Below are positions 15,262 through 23,260 of a stretch of 45,845 nt of DNA, in pieces. The DNA lies in contig JAFYYN010000125.1 of assembly GCA_017557525.1 (NCBI GenBank), forward strand, positions 1 through 45,845, read 5' to 3'. The stretch's first letter is position 1. Each line of letters opens with the position of its first letter. Below the pieces are notes generated by a model. The model was not told the origin of the DNA. It saw nothing but the letters and a program-made list of their open reading frames with translations, and ran no database searches. This DNA is from Lachnospiraceae bacterium (lineage in GTDB: Bacteria > Bacillota > Clostridia > Lachnospirales > Lachnospiraceae). The position numbers were made by a program, and so were the translations under genes.

Positions 15262-16107
15262 ATGAAAAAAAGACTATTATATGGATTAGCATTAGTAGCG
15301 TTTGTGGGCATTATATTAGGGATAATAAACAACGAATCGGTTCATGCCGACTCAAATCGTGAAACATATTTCGCCGGTGAAACGGTATATGCAGATTTAG
15401 ATGGGGACGGAAAAAATGAGACCATTCAAGTAAAAGAAAGCTCCAGTTATTCATATAAATATGGTATGGAGTATATAACTAAGTGGACACTTATGGTAAA
15501 TGGAAAGGAAGTTGCTTCACATACTTTCAAAGAATCTGATTTGAGAAGTCTTACCTTTTTCTCAATCTTGGATATTTACACAAAGGACAAGTGTAAGGAA
15601 ATAGGTATCAATTTCGGATCAGCTGACGAGGATATGGGGGAAAACTATGTTGAAGTATATCAGTATAGTAATGGAAAGGCATCTTTGAGGTTTAAGCATT
15701 ATACATATTTACGATATATTGTTGATGGACAGAAAAAGAAAAATACTGTAAAAATTTCTACTGCGAAATATTGTGCATTTGGAAGTCCGTTTTTCGATGT
15801 TACTTACAAAATAAAATCTAAAGCGTTAGTAGAAGATTCGTCAAAGTTATATGTGGGTTTATCCAATTACGAGCCATATATAGCAGCAACTCAGATCAAT
15901 GTTTATAAAAAAACTAATTTGAAGAAGAAAGTTGCAACTATAAATAAAAATGATCAGTTTACTGTAACAAAGGTAAAGGCCGATAAAAATGGACAGCCAA
16001 TCTATGCATATGTTAAAACTAGTTCAGGAAAGAAAGGCTGGATAAGCATCAAGGAATTTTGGACTGATTGGAAGATAATAGTACAGAATCCGTTCGTTTT
16101 TGACTAA
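15262..16107 (+). CDS. Secreted protein with SH3-like domain
   Basis: This 281-residue protein has a signal peptide (KKRLLYGLALVAFVGIILG, cleavage near HADS at about 31). A Ca2+-loop-like repeat DLDGDGKNETIQVK (about 47-60), as in FG-GAP/VCBS-type domains, comes next. A middle beta domain of unknown type leads to a bacterial SH3-like domain at about 205-265 (INVYKKTNLKKKVATINKNDQFTVTKV... YAYVKTSSGKKGWISIKEF). The last domain suggests peptidoglycan contact. A GTAAAGGAGAG ribosome site precedes the ATG, and the gene has its own terminator. Its role at the cell surface is unknown. Confidence 0.7.
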   Translation: MKKRLLYGLALVAFVGIILGIINNESVHADSNRETYFAGETVYADLDGDGKNETIQVKESSSYSYKYGMEYITKWTLMVNGKEVASHTFKESDLRSLTFFSILDIYTKDKCKEIGINFGSADEDMGENYVEVYQYSNGKASLRFKHYTYLRYIVDGQKKKNTVKISTAKYCAFGSPFFDVTYKIKSKALVEDSSKLYVGLSNYEPYIAATQINVYKKTNLKKKVATINKNDQFTVTKVKADKNGQPIYAYVKTSSGKKGWISIKEFWTDWKIIVQNPFVFD

Positions 16108-16120
16108 TTTCATTTAGCTA

Positions 16121-16160
16121 AGTCCCAGGTTTAGATTAGTTTCTGAACCTGGACTTTTTT
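16121..16160 (+). terminator. Terminator after the SH3-like protein gene
   Basis: The long stem AGTCCCAGGTTTAGA/TCTGAACCTGGACT has one bulge and is followed by six T (16155-16160). Confidence 0.88.
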
Positions 16161-16240
16161 CATGTTTGACGAAATTCTCAAACAATGCTAAACTAGATGA
16201 GTCAAAGAAGAAAGCAAATATATTGTGATGAGGGGCATAA

Positions 16241-16750
16241 ATGGAAGAAAACAAGAAAATCCCAGTTAAGATAAAAATATCCGGTAAGCATACTAATATT
16301 GATGACCAAAATCCCACCTTAGACAGCAGTATCATAGATATAAGCAACAAAACTACCGGTACAGTCGATGAGACCATCGAAGAAGCATTCGGGGTATACA
16401 GCTGTCAAGGTACTTCTATGTATTTGGTTTATGAAACTAAAGAAGCTGAAAGTATAACCATTCACAATATGATCAAGATGAGTATTGATCCGGCAGAAGT
16501 TAAAAAGACTTCAACTCTCCGCAAAGGCTCAATAACTACACCCGCTTCAAATCTTTCCTATATTTTAGACGAAACCGGCTCCGGTTTTTATACTACGCCT
16601 TACGGCAGGCTTGATGTAAAGACTTTTACCAAAGAGATGGTAATCTTCAAAAATGATACCAGCATAACATGCTATTTAAAGGGACGCTTGGAAATGAATA
16701 ACAGCCCCGTTTCAGAATTTAATCTGAAAATCGAAGCTGTTGCTATCTGA
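16241..16750 (+). CDS. DUF1934 (YwiB-like) beta-barrel protein
   Basis: This 169-residue protein has no signal peptide. It shows the DUF1934 plan: VKIKISGK at the N-terminus, GVYSCQGTSMYLVYETKE, a basic LRKGSITTPASNLSYILDETGSGFYTTPYGRLDVKTFTKEM centre, and a C-terminal strand ending in LKIEAVAI. Family members are calycin-like beta-barrels of about 140 residues with no proven function. The start ATG follows GATGAGGGGC. The stop codon is embedded in a sequence repeated at the end of iorB (see the repeat at 16742). Confidence 0.7.
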   Translation: MEENKKIPVKIKISGKHTNIDDQNPTLDSSIIDISNKTTGTVDETIEEAFGVYSCQGTSMYLVYETKEAESITIHNMIKMSIDPAEVKKTSTLRKGSITTPASNLSYILDETGSGFYTTPYGRLDVKTFTKEMVIFKNDTSITCYLKGRLEMNNSPVSEFNLKIEAVAI

Positions 16751-16760
16751 TTTCAATCAC
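16742..16760 (+). repeat. Repeat at a stop codon, copy 1
   Basis: This 19-base segment spans the last sense codons and the TGA of the DUF1934-like gene. It matches 38009-38027 at the end of iorB in 18 of 19 positions. The similarity continues weakly into CGGAAC versus AGGGAC. Confidence 0.6.
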
Positions 16761-16789
16761 CGGAACAAGCCCACTCCACCTACGGATAT

Positions 16790-17443
16790 TTACTTACTTA
16801 GCCCTTCGTCTATCATCTTTTTATAATCTTCGTAACCAATTCGTACTCCACCCATACTCTCCAAGTGGTCAGTATGGAACTGGCAGTCTATCATCAGAAA
16901 ATCCTTGCTTTCAAGATATCTTGCCAGTGAAATCAATGCTAACTTAGAGCCATTAACCTTATCCGAAAACATGCTTTCCCCGAAAAAGCACCTTCCTATC
17001 ACTACTCCATACAACCCTCCGGCAAGTTCACCATCAGTATATGCTTCAACGCTCGCCGCAAATCCTGCTTTATGAAGCCTTTGATACGCTGCTTCCATGT
17101 CATCAGTAATCCATGTGCCTTCTGCAAACTCGCGCTTAAGCCTGCATCTGTGCATTGTATCTGCAAAATCCCGGTTCATGATGACTTCTATTCCGTGCTT
17201 TTTCATAAACTTTTTCATAGAGTGTGAAACATGTATCTCGCTTGGACGGATAATAAACCGCTCTTTAGGACACCACCACATGATGGGGTCCCCTTCATCA
17301 TACCAGGGGAAAATACCGTTCGTGTATGCCAAAAGGAGCCTGTCAACAGACAGGTCTCCCCCGACAGCCAGCAAGCCGTCATCTTCTGCAAGGTGAGGTG
17401 CCGGAAATACTATTTCATTTTTCTTTAATCTAAATACCGGCAT
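16790..17443 (-). CDS. aat: Leucyl/phenylalanyl-tRNA-protein transferase
   Basis: This 217-residue protein carries FPAPHLAEDDGLLAVGGDLSVDRLLLAYTNGIFPWY at the N-terminus, WWCPKERFII, EGTWITDDMEAAYQRLHKAGFAASVEAY, GGLYGVVIGRCFFGESMFS, and DCQFHTDHLESMGG. All are standard Aat motifs, and the length fits. The enzyme adds Leu or Phe from aminoacyl-tRNA to proteins with N-terminal Lys or Arg and so creates N-degrons read by ClpS. It is transcribed opposite to its neighbours from its own strong promoter. ClpS and ClpA are encoded 7-10 kb downstream. Aat is uncommon in Bacillus-type Firmicutes, so its presence with ClpS is notable. Confidence 0.95.
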   Translation of the reverse strand: MPVFRLKKNEIVFPAPHLAEDDGLLAVGGDLSVDRLLLAYTNGIFPWYDEGDPIMWWCPKERFIIRPSEIHVSHSMKKFMKKHGIEVIMNRDFADTMHRCRLKREFAEGTWITDDMEAAYQRLHKAGFAASVEAYTDGELAGGLYGVVIGRCFFGESMFSDKVNGSKLALISLARYLESKDFLMIDCQFHTDHLESMGGVRIGYEDYKKMIDEGLSK

Positions 17444-17517
17444 ATGAATATCCCAGATCCTTATTTCTATAGATTTATCTACTTATGCTACATTCCATAT
17501 CTTTACTTATAAAAGAC

Positions 17518-17546
17518 ATTATAAGCGTTTTTGGCATACTAGTCAA
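17518..17546 (-). promoter_or_regulatory. Promoter of aat
   Basis: Read on the minus strand: TTGACT, 17 bases, TATAAT, nearly consensus. It faces away from the HIT gene promoter in the same intergenic region. Confidence 0.75.
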
Positions 17547-17581
17547 TTCATAAAAATGTACGATAAAACCTATAAAAAATT

Positions 17582-17620
17582 GCAAGACCACTTGCAAGAT
17601 TTGACAAAAGAGTGTAAAAT
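17582..17620 (+). promoter_or_regulatory. Promoter of the HIT gene with direct repeat
   Basis: TTGCAA (17592-17597), 17 bases, TAAAAT (17615-17620). The -35 overlaps the second copy of a direct repeat GCAAGA (17582-17587 and 17594-17599), a possible operator. A TTGACA at 17601 has no -10 at a good distance. Confidence 0.6.
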
Positions 17621-17670
17621 ATAAATTTAGAGGGTTTATAGTATTTATTGACAGGAGGCTATAAGTAATA

Positions 17671-18081
17671 ATGGATAACTGTATTTTCTGTAAGATAATA
17701 GATGGCAGCATCCCTTCAACTGTTGTTTATGAAGATGCTGATTTTAAGGCTATAATGGACATTTCACCTGCGGCAAAGGGACATGTACTTGTACTTCCCA
17801 AGAAGCATTGTGCAGACCTGCTTTCTATTGATCCGGATGTTGCCTCAAAGGCACTTTTAGTAGCATCGAAGATAGCTAATGCTCAGAAAAAGGCATTTAA
17901 CTGTGACGGTATAAATCTACTCCAGAACTCGGGAGAGGCTGCATGGCAGTCAGTTTTCCATCTTCACATACATCTCATCCCCAGATATAAGGATGATAAT
18001 GTAGCTGTTCCGTGGGAGCATGTGACATATGCTGATGGCGAGGCTGAGGAGTACGCCGCTAGGATACGCGAGAAATTATAA
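17671..18081 (+). CDS. HIT family nucleotide hydrolase
   Basis: This 136-residue protein carries the N-terminal CIFCKI zinc-type Cys pair, GHVLVLPKKH, and the histidine triad HLHIHLIPR (about 98-106). LLQNSGEAAWQSVFH is also typical of the bacterial HIT group near HinT. Proteins of this family hydrolyse nucleotide phosphoramidates or related adducts. GACAGGAGG upstream of the ATG is the ribosome site. The gene lies between the divergent aat gene and murI. Confidence 0.92.
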   Translation: MDNCIFCKIIDGSIPSTVVYEDADFKAIMDISPAAKGHVLVLPKKHCADLLSIDPDVASKALLVASKIANAQKKAFNCDGINLLQNSGEAAWQSVFHLHIHLIPRYKDDNVAVPWEHVTYADGEAEEYAARIREKL

Positions 18082-18213
18082 TTCCGGTACTAGTCTTAAA
18101 ACTTCACTTAAACTTACGCGCAATCTGTGTTAAGTAAGGCATATTACTAAGAGATTGGAATTTCGCATATACGGAATTACATTAGGATAATATAAATAAC
18201 AAGGAGCAACATT

Positions 18214-19071
18214 ATGTCCTCTTCAGCTCCTATAGGAGTATTTGATTCGGGTATTGGCGGAACAACGGTCGTAAAAGAGCTGATGGCGAGCCTGCCTAAT
18301 GAAAAAATAATATATTTCGGTGATACCGCCAGGGTTCCTTACGGAAACAAATCAGCAGGTACCGTTATCATGTACTCTCGTCAGATAGTGCGTTTCCTGC
18401 TGGAGAAAAAGGTAAAGGCGATTGTTATAGCCTGCAATACCGCAAGCGCACTGGCTCTTGATGCGCTAAAGTCAGAGCTTGAGGTGCCGATTATAGGTGT
18501 GGTAAAGCCCGGAGCCAAAGCAGCAGCCGAGGTTACCAAGAGCAACAAGATTGGAGTTATCGCAACCCGTGCCACTATAAACAGCGGTATTTACAAGGAG
18601 TTCCTGCATAAAACAAATCCGGATATCCAGGTTTTCGAAAAGGCGTGTCCTCTCTTTGTCCCTTTGGTTGAGGAGGGCTGGATATCCGATGATATAACAA
18701 GACAGGTAATACATAGATATCTTGACGATCTGATAGAGCAGGGTATAGATGCCTTAGTATTGGGATGTACTCATTACCCGCTGTTAACTGATGAGATAGG
18801 AAAGGTAACAGGAGAAAAAATAAAGCTGGTCAATCCTGCATATGAATGTGCAAGAGAATTCAGATATGTACTGGAAGAGAACGATCTCCTCTGTCAGGAG
18901 AAGCATATACCGGAGCATGAGTTTTATGTAAGTGACGGACCCAAAGCCTTTGCGGAGCTTGCCAACTCATTCCTTGGAGAGGGGATAATAAAGCGTGAGA
19001 ATGTAAAGGTTCATAATTTTGAAAATGATGACAGTATTTTGAGGACTTATGAAATAAAGCGGAGAGGTTAA
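18214..19071 (+). CDS. murI: Glutamate racemase
   Basis: This 285-residue protein carries PIGVFDSGIGGTTVVKEL, YFGDTARVPYGNKS, the first catalytic Cys in IACNTASALAL (about 74), and the second in VLGCTHYPLL (about 187). It converts L- to D-glutamate for peptidoglycan. The ribosome site AAGGAG precedes the ATG. It is followed after 17 bases by the Sel1-AAA+ gene, so the two are probably cotranscribed. Confidence 0.95.
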   Translation: MSSSAPIGVFDSGIGGTTVVKELMASLPNEKIIYFGDTARVPYGNKSAGTVIMYSRQIVRFLLEKKVKAIVIACNTASALALDALKSELEVPIIGVVKPGAKAAAEVTKSNKIGVIATRATINSGIYKEFLHKTNPDIQVFEKACPLFVPLVEEGWISDDITRQVIHRYLDDLIEQGIDALVLGCTHYPLLTDEIGKVTGEKIKLVNPAYECAREFRYVLEENDLLCQEKHIPEHEFYVSDGPKAFAELANSFLGEGIIKRENVKVHNFENDDSILRTYEIKRRG

Positions 19072-19088
19072 CAGGTTTACAAGAGGGT

Positions 19089-21077
19089 ATGAAATTGACA
19101 GTTGATAATTACAAACCACTATATGAAGCAGATCCGGCTCATTGGGCTGAAATGTCTGCCGAGGCTAAATTCGACTATCTGACAGAAGAAATAAAAAAGG
19201 GTAACAATGATGCAAGGTTCCATCTTTCCCTGCAGATCACAAAACAGAATATAAAGTCCATACCTGCAGATAAGATCATACAATGGTGTCACAAGATGCC
19301 TTTTGCCAACCTGCCCATAGCCAATCTGTTTTTGGGCTTCTGCTATGAACTGGGATATGGCGTGCAGCAGGACTATGTAAAGGCATTAGCCTGCTACGAA
19401 AATGCAAATCAGAAGGGCAGCATTGATTCACTGTACTATCTGGGAGAGATGTACCGCTTAGGCAGAGGTACCAAGGTAAACTATCAGAAGGCTGCAGCAT
19501 ATCTTACGGATACCGTAAAATACGATACCAGTAACGCAAAGGCACTTGTAAGCCTTGGACTTTTGTACATGGAAGGAAACGGTGTTGAGGAAAATCAGGA
19601 CAAGGCCTTAGAGCTTATGACTGAGGCGAATATACTCAACGATATCTCCTCCTATTATTATATGGGTATTCTACGTGAAAGAAGAGGAGAATGCTCGGAG
19701 GCAGTAAAGTATTACCGTAATGCCCACAAGTTTTCGGATGATGCTGAGGAGCATGCAAAGGCTGCATACCGGCTTGGCGTTATTTACGAGGAAGGCCAGG
19801 GTATCATCCATGATGATTCCAAGTCCTTTGTTTACTACTTAGAGGCTGCTCAAAAGGGAATCGTTGCAGCTCAGTACAGGGTTGCTTTGTTCTTTGAAAA
19901 CGGAAGAGGTACTGACACAGACAGACGTAAGGCGAGGATGTGGTATCTTAAGGCTGCCCTTGGCGGAAATGCAAAGGCTCAGCGCTATGTGGGTGAGCTT
20001 TATGAGGATGGCTTTAAAGAAGAGAATATAACTCCCAACATCGAGGCTGCATTTGAATGGTATATGCGAGCTGCACTCCAGGGTGATCAGGAGGCTTCTG
20101 AGAAGGCGGAATATATCCTGTCTCATGGCTATAACATCCATATGAATATCGGTGAGGCTCTTGACTGGCTGAGAAAGTCGGCAGCTAACGGAAATCAGGG
20201 AGCTGTTGAAGAATTAGACAGGCTTAAGGCTGAAAATGCGATAGATGAAAAGAGTGATCTGCAGACTGCTGATACAAGTCATTCGGCCATGGCTGATCTT
20301 GACGAGCTGATAGGCATGGAAACCATAAAGAAGGATGTCAGAGAGCTTATCAACCTTGTAAAGATGCAGAAGTTAAGAAAAGAAAAGGGAATGAAATCAC
20401 TTCCCGTATCTTTGCATATGGTATTTACCGGAAATCCCGGAACAGGTAAAACTACAGTTGCGAGGATCATGGCTGATATTTACAAGGAAATAGGGGTTCT
20501 TTCCAAGGGACAGCTTGTAGAGGTTGACCGTGCGGGGCTTGTTGCAGGCTATGTAGGCCAGACCGCCATAAAGACACAGGAAAAGATAGACGAGGCAAAC
20601 GGCGGAATCCTTTTCATAGATGAGGCTTATACCCTGGCTAAAAAGGGAAACGATTACGGCCAGGAGGCAATAGATACCCTTATAAATCTCATGGAAAAAA
20701 GAAGGGATAATTTCATTGTCATAGTAGCCGGATATCCGGATCTTATGAAGGAATTTATCAATTCAAACCCCGGTCTTAAATCAAGATTTAACAAGTACAT
20801 CCATTTCCCTGATTACTCATCAGAGGAGCTGGTACAGATATTCTCTTCACTTTGTGACAAGTACGAGTATAAGTTAAGTGACGAGGCGGCGAAGATAATC
20901 CGTGAAAAGATAGAGACGCATGTGGCAAATAAGAATGAGCAGTTCTCGAATGCCCGTGATATAAGAAATATGTTTGAGACCATCATCTCCAATCAGGCAT
21001 CACGTGTAATGACAGATGAGAATATAACTGATGAAGAGCTGATGACCATTACCGAGGCGGATATTGCAGACAAATAA
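19089..21077 (+). CDS. Sel1-repeat protein fused to a CbxX/CfxQ-type AAA+ ATPase
   Basis: This 662-residue protein has about eight Sel1-like repeats at about 70-380, each with the ALGxxYxxGxGVxxDxxKAxxxYxxAA plan; some are degenerate. A single AAA+ module of the CbxX/CfxQ/SpoVK group follows (about 395-640). It carries Walker A GNPGTGKTT (about 448-456), the pore-type segment DRAGLVAGYVGQT, Walker B GGILFIDEAY (about 504-513) and an arginine-rich sensor region GLKSRFNKYIHFPDYS. Sel1 or TPR repeats before this ATPase also occur in EccA of type VII secretion, but no ESX gene is visible here. It has no membrane segment. Likely an adaptor-guided remodeling ATPase with unknown client; it lies close behind murI. 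Confidence 0.85.
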   Translation: MKLTVDNYKPLYEADPAHWAEMSAEAKFDYLTEEIKKGNNDARFHLSLQITKQNIKSIPADKIIQWCHKMPFANLPIANLFLGFCYELGYGVQQDYVKALACYENANQKGSIDSLYYLGEMYRLGRGTKVNYQKAAAYLTDTVKYDTSNAKALVSLGLLYMEGNGVEENQDKALELMTEANILNDISSYYYMGILRERRGECSEAVKYYRNAHKFSDDAEEHAKAAYRLGVIYEEGQGIIHDDSKSFVYYLEAAQKGIVAAQYRVALFFENGRGTDTDRRKARMWYLKAALGGNAKAQRYVGELYEDGFKEENITPNIEAAFEWYMRAALQGDQEASEKAEYILSHGYNIHMNIGEALDWLRKSAANGNQGAVEELDRLKAENAIDEKSDLQTADTSHSAMADLDELIGMETIKKDVRELINLVKMQKLRKEKGMKSLPVSLHMVFTGNPGTGKTTVARIMADIYKEIGVLSKGQLVEVDRAGLVAGYVGQTAIKTQEKIDEANGGILFIDEAYTLAKKGNDYGQEAIDTLINLMEKRRDNFIVIVAGYPDLMKEFINSNPGLKSRFNKYIHFPDYSSEELVQIFSSLCDKYEYKLSDEAAKIIREKIETHVANKNEQFSNARDIRNMFETIISNQASRVMTDENITDEELMTITEADIADK

Positions 21078-21106
21078 AAACATATAGTAAAACGTCATTG
21101 CATATA

Positions 21107-21146
21107 AAATAAGGACAGTACATAGTAAATAAGGATAGTACATAAT
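21107..21146 (+). repeat. 20-base tandem repeat
   Basis: Two copies of a 20-base unit differ at two positions (AAATAAGGACAGTACATAGT, then AAATAAGGATAGTACATAAT), and the start of a third follows. They lie between the Sel1-AAA+ gene and the R3 hairpin repeat. Confidence 0.7.
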
Positions 21147-21174
21147 AAATACAAAATAGTTACATCAAATATAT

Positions 21175-21295
21175 GCCTTCCCCTTTGAGGGGATATATCG
21201 ACATACGAAGTGTTGATGTCGAACGCTAAAGCATTCGACGTACGATGCCGTCCCTGGCGAAGGGAAGGTGTCAGCGAAGCTGACGGATGAGGTGT
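21175..21295 (+). repeat. GAA-loop hairpin repeat, copy R3
   Basis: This is the longest regular copy. It has CCTTCCCCTTTGAGGGG, inserted modules including TGTCGAACGC/GCATTCGACG, the closing GAAGGGAAGG, then GTCAGC-GAA-GCTGAC and GGATGAGGTGT. The GCGAAGC hairpin is changed on both arms relative to R1 (GTCTGC/GCAGAC to GTCAGC/GCTGAC), a compensated change. Confidence 0.75.
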
Positions 21296-21303
21296 GATCT
21301 ACA

Positions 21304-21344
21304 ATAGCAGAGAAGCTTACAGGCAACTCTGCTATATTTTTTTT
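21304..21344 (+). terminator. Terminator of the murI-Sel1/AAA+ unit
   Basis: The stem ATAGCAGAG/CTCTGCTAT has a 14-base loop and is followed by a run of eight T. Confidence 0.85.
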
Positions 21345-21435
21345 AACGGAGCATACAAATGAAAACTTATTTGGATAAAAACGGAGACAGATAGAGAAGA
21401 TATTGAAGTAGGAAAATGTTTTTTGCCTGGGGGAG

Positions 21436-21464
21436 TTGACATAACAAGACCAATAAACTATAAT
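21436..21464 (+). promoter_or_regulatory. Perfect consensus promoter of the orphan ATPase
   Basis: TTGACA (21436-21441), 17 bases, TATAAT (21459-21464) match sigma-A consensus at all twelve positions. Downstream, ATGATAAAA occurs three times (21463, 21483, 21510). The first two open very short frames of 7 and 5 codons, and the third is in frame with the ATPase gene. Confidence 0.8.
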
Positions 21465-21550
21465 GATAAAAAATAATAAAGAATGATAAAAAAGTATTAA
21501 AACAATAAAAAATGATAAAAGAAAATAAAAACTATAAAAGGAGCATCCCA

Positions 21551-22594
21551 ATGACGAATCCGTATAATTTGATATTTGGAAAAGAGCCTTTACAGTCAAT
21601 ACCGAGAAATGTGCAGAAAAATGAAATAATCAATTCGTTTTTATCAGAACCCTGTGAGCAACAGATATATATGATCACAGGTATAAGAGGTTACGGAAAA
21701 ACAGTTTTTATGACGGAAGTAGCTAAGGAGATAAAAAAAGATAAAGACTGGATAGTAGTGGAACTAAATTCATTACAGGACATGCAACAGGATCTGGCCG
21801 CTAATCTGGGTAGTGAAAATGCTCTGGCTAGGATATTTAAAAATGCCAGCATTAATCTTTCAATATTTGGTATAGGACTGGAAGTAAAGGACAGTGTGCC
21901 GATATCGAGCATTCAGGTAGCATTGGAGAAGATGCTGGAAAGTTTAAAAAAGAATCATAAAAAGGTTCTTATCTGTGTTGATGAAGTCACGGTGACGGAG
22001 CACTTAAAGGTATTTGCCAGTACATTCCAGATATTGATCAGAAAGGATCTCCCTGTTTTTTTGCTTATGACTGGACTATATGAAAATATCAATAATCTGC
22101 AGAATGACAAAAGCCTGACATTCTTATACCGAGCTCCAAAGATAGAGTTAAGACCATTAAACACTGGAAACATTGCGGAAAATTATAAAGAAATCTTTGA
22201 CGTTGATTCCGATACCGCAAATAAAATGGCAGCACTTACAAAGGGCTATTCTTTTGCCTTTCAGGTACTCGGGCATTTTACATTTAAAATGGATGGTGAT
22301 TATAAGAAGGCATTACCTCTGGTCAGAAATTATCTGGAGGACTATGTGTATGAGAAAGTGGTATCTGAGATGTCTTCCGGGGACCGCAAGTTTGCATATG
22401 GTGTTGCAAAATCTAAGAATGGTAAAGCTAAGGATATCAAAGACCTAACCTCAATGGCTGATAACGAGTATAGTGTTTACAGAAACAGACTTGTAAAACG
22501 AGGAGTACTGGACGGAAGCGAACACGGATATGTCCGCTTTACATTGCCAATGTTTGAAGAGTATATAATCCGAATTATGGAGTATGAAGTATAG
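21551..22594 (+). CDS. Orphan AAA-type ATPase (archaeal-type/STAND-like)
   Basis: This 347-residue protein has PYNLIFGKEPLQSIPRNVQKNEI ahead of a Walker A ITGIRGYGKTVFMTE (about 46-60), Walker B KVLICVDEVTVTEHLK (about 140-155), PVFLLMTGLYENI, and a C-terminal winged-helix-like part (YSVYRNRLVKRGVL). It resembles ATPases of unknown role that sit alone in genomes, related to the archaeal ATPase family. The ATG at 21551 has AAAAGGAG ahead of it; an in-frame ATG at 21512 would add 13 Lys/Asn-rich residues and lacks a ribosome site. It is more AT-rich than the flanking genes and has a perfect promoter. No partner toxin or effector gene is intact downstream. Confidence 0.75.
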   Translation: MTNPYNLIFGKEPLQSIPRNVQKNEIINSFLSEPCEQQIYMITGIRGYGKTVFMTEVAKEIKKDKDWIVVELNSLQDMQQDLAANLGSENALARIFKNASINLSIFGIGLEVKDSVPISSIQVALEKMLESLKKNHKKVLICVDEVTVTEHLKVFASTFQILIRKDLPVFLLMTGLYENINNLQNDKSLTFLYRAPKIELRPLNTGNIAENYKEIFDVDSDTANKMAALTKGYSFAFQVLGHFTFKMDGDYKKALPLVRNYLEDYVYEKVVSEMSSGDRKFAYGVAKSKNGKAKDIKDLTSMADNEYSVYRNRLVKRGVLDGSEHGYVRFTLPMFEEYIIRIMEYEV

Positions 22595-22640
22595 TTGCCA
22601 AGAGCATTATGATGAGAAAAGGGGCAGTTTAAAAGTTTAT

Positions 22641-22865
22641 TAATGATGGAGTAAAAGAGTATATGTGATATCCGATATCCATGGAGAATACGATAAGTTC
22701 GTGGAATTACTCGATAAGATCAAACTACAAGATACGGACACTTTATATATTTTAGGGGACATACTTGACAGGGGACCGAATCCGATCAAGACTCTCCTAA
22801 AACTTATGAATATGCCCAATGTTATATGTCTCGTCGGTAACCATGAGCTTATGGCATTAGAATGA
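22641..22865 (+). pseudogene. Truncated PPP-family Ser/Thr phosphatase remnant
   Basis: The frame VYVISDIHGEYDKF... LYILGDILDRGPNP... VGNHELMALE holds the metal motifs of the phosphoprotein phosphatase family (DxH, GDxxDRG, GNHE) but stops after about 70 residues. The rest of the roughly 230-residue enzyme is missing. In front of the frame ATGATGGAGTAAAAG suggests that one extra base broke the original start (ATG GAG then AAA AGA GTA TAT). The only start in frame is GTG at 22665 without a ribosome site. Confidence 0.7.
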
Positions 22866-22893
22866 TTTCATTATTAATCTAGATTCCTGGGTA

Positions 22894-23017
22894 GTACAGG
22901 GGGATAGGGATACCTTATCTCAGTCCTACCCAACAGATAATCAGTACTAGTGTTAAAGATATCAGCTTTTTTTTCAAGTATTTCTATAGGCATACCACGA
23001 GAACCTATTTCGTAACT
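22894..23017 (-). pseudogene. C-terminal remnant of an XRE-type HTH regulator
   Basis: Read on the minus strand, SYEIGSRGMPIEILEKKADIFNTSTDYLLGRTEIRYPYP matches the conserved end of XRE-type helix-turn-helix repressors (YERGxRxIPIEILxKLADxYNTSxDYLLGRT). The HTH helices that should precede it are replaced by unrelated sequence. This is a short fragment of a once larger gene, facing the broken phosphatase. Confidence 0.6.
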
Positions 23018-23056
23018 GGAATCAATGAACTTGATAACGGAGATATTATAATTACT

Positions 23057-23257
23057 ATGACAGAATCTGGAGTTGAGGTAAGACAGAACGGGGAAAAAAT
23101 GAGTGCTCAAAGTAATTTTATTGTTACTGCTGAAAAATTTATGCCCGATTTTATGGAAACTCAGCTAAAGGGTTCATATAGTAAAGACCCGGTAATAACT
23201 ATAACAAAAGATCCTAAAGGATGGGCAAAAGTAGAAAAGACGGTTCAACCGGAATGA
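23057..23257 (+). CDS. Small ORF, possibly the 3' end of a decayed gene
   Basis: This 66-residue frame reads MTESGVEVRQNGEKM... FMPDFMETQLKGSYSKDPVITITKDPKGWAKVEKTVQPE. The frame stays open upstream without a start codon (FVTGINELDNGDIIIT precedes the ATG in frame), so this may be the tail of a larger lost protein. The ribosome site is poor (ACGGAG, about 15 bases away). It overlaps the XRE remnant on the other strand. I do not recognise the protein. Confidence 0.35.
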   Translation: MTESGVEVRQNGEKMSAQSNFIVTAEKFMPDFMETQLKGSYSKDPVITITKDPKGWAKVEKTVQPE

Positions 23258-23260
23258 TGA

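Noticed and set aside
22876-22920. Possible continuation of the broken phosphatase (WVVQGDRDTLSQ-like stretch)
   Set aside because: It resembles a W-x-GGDxTL motif, but follows GNHE far too closely and overlaps the better-supported XRE remnant on the other strand. I left it out of the pseudogene.
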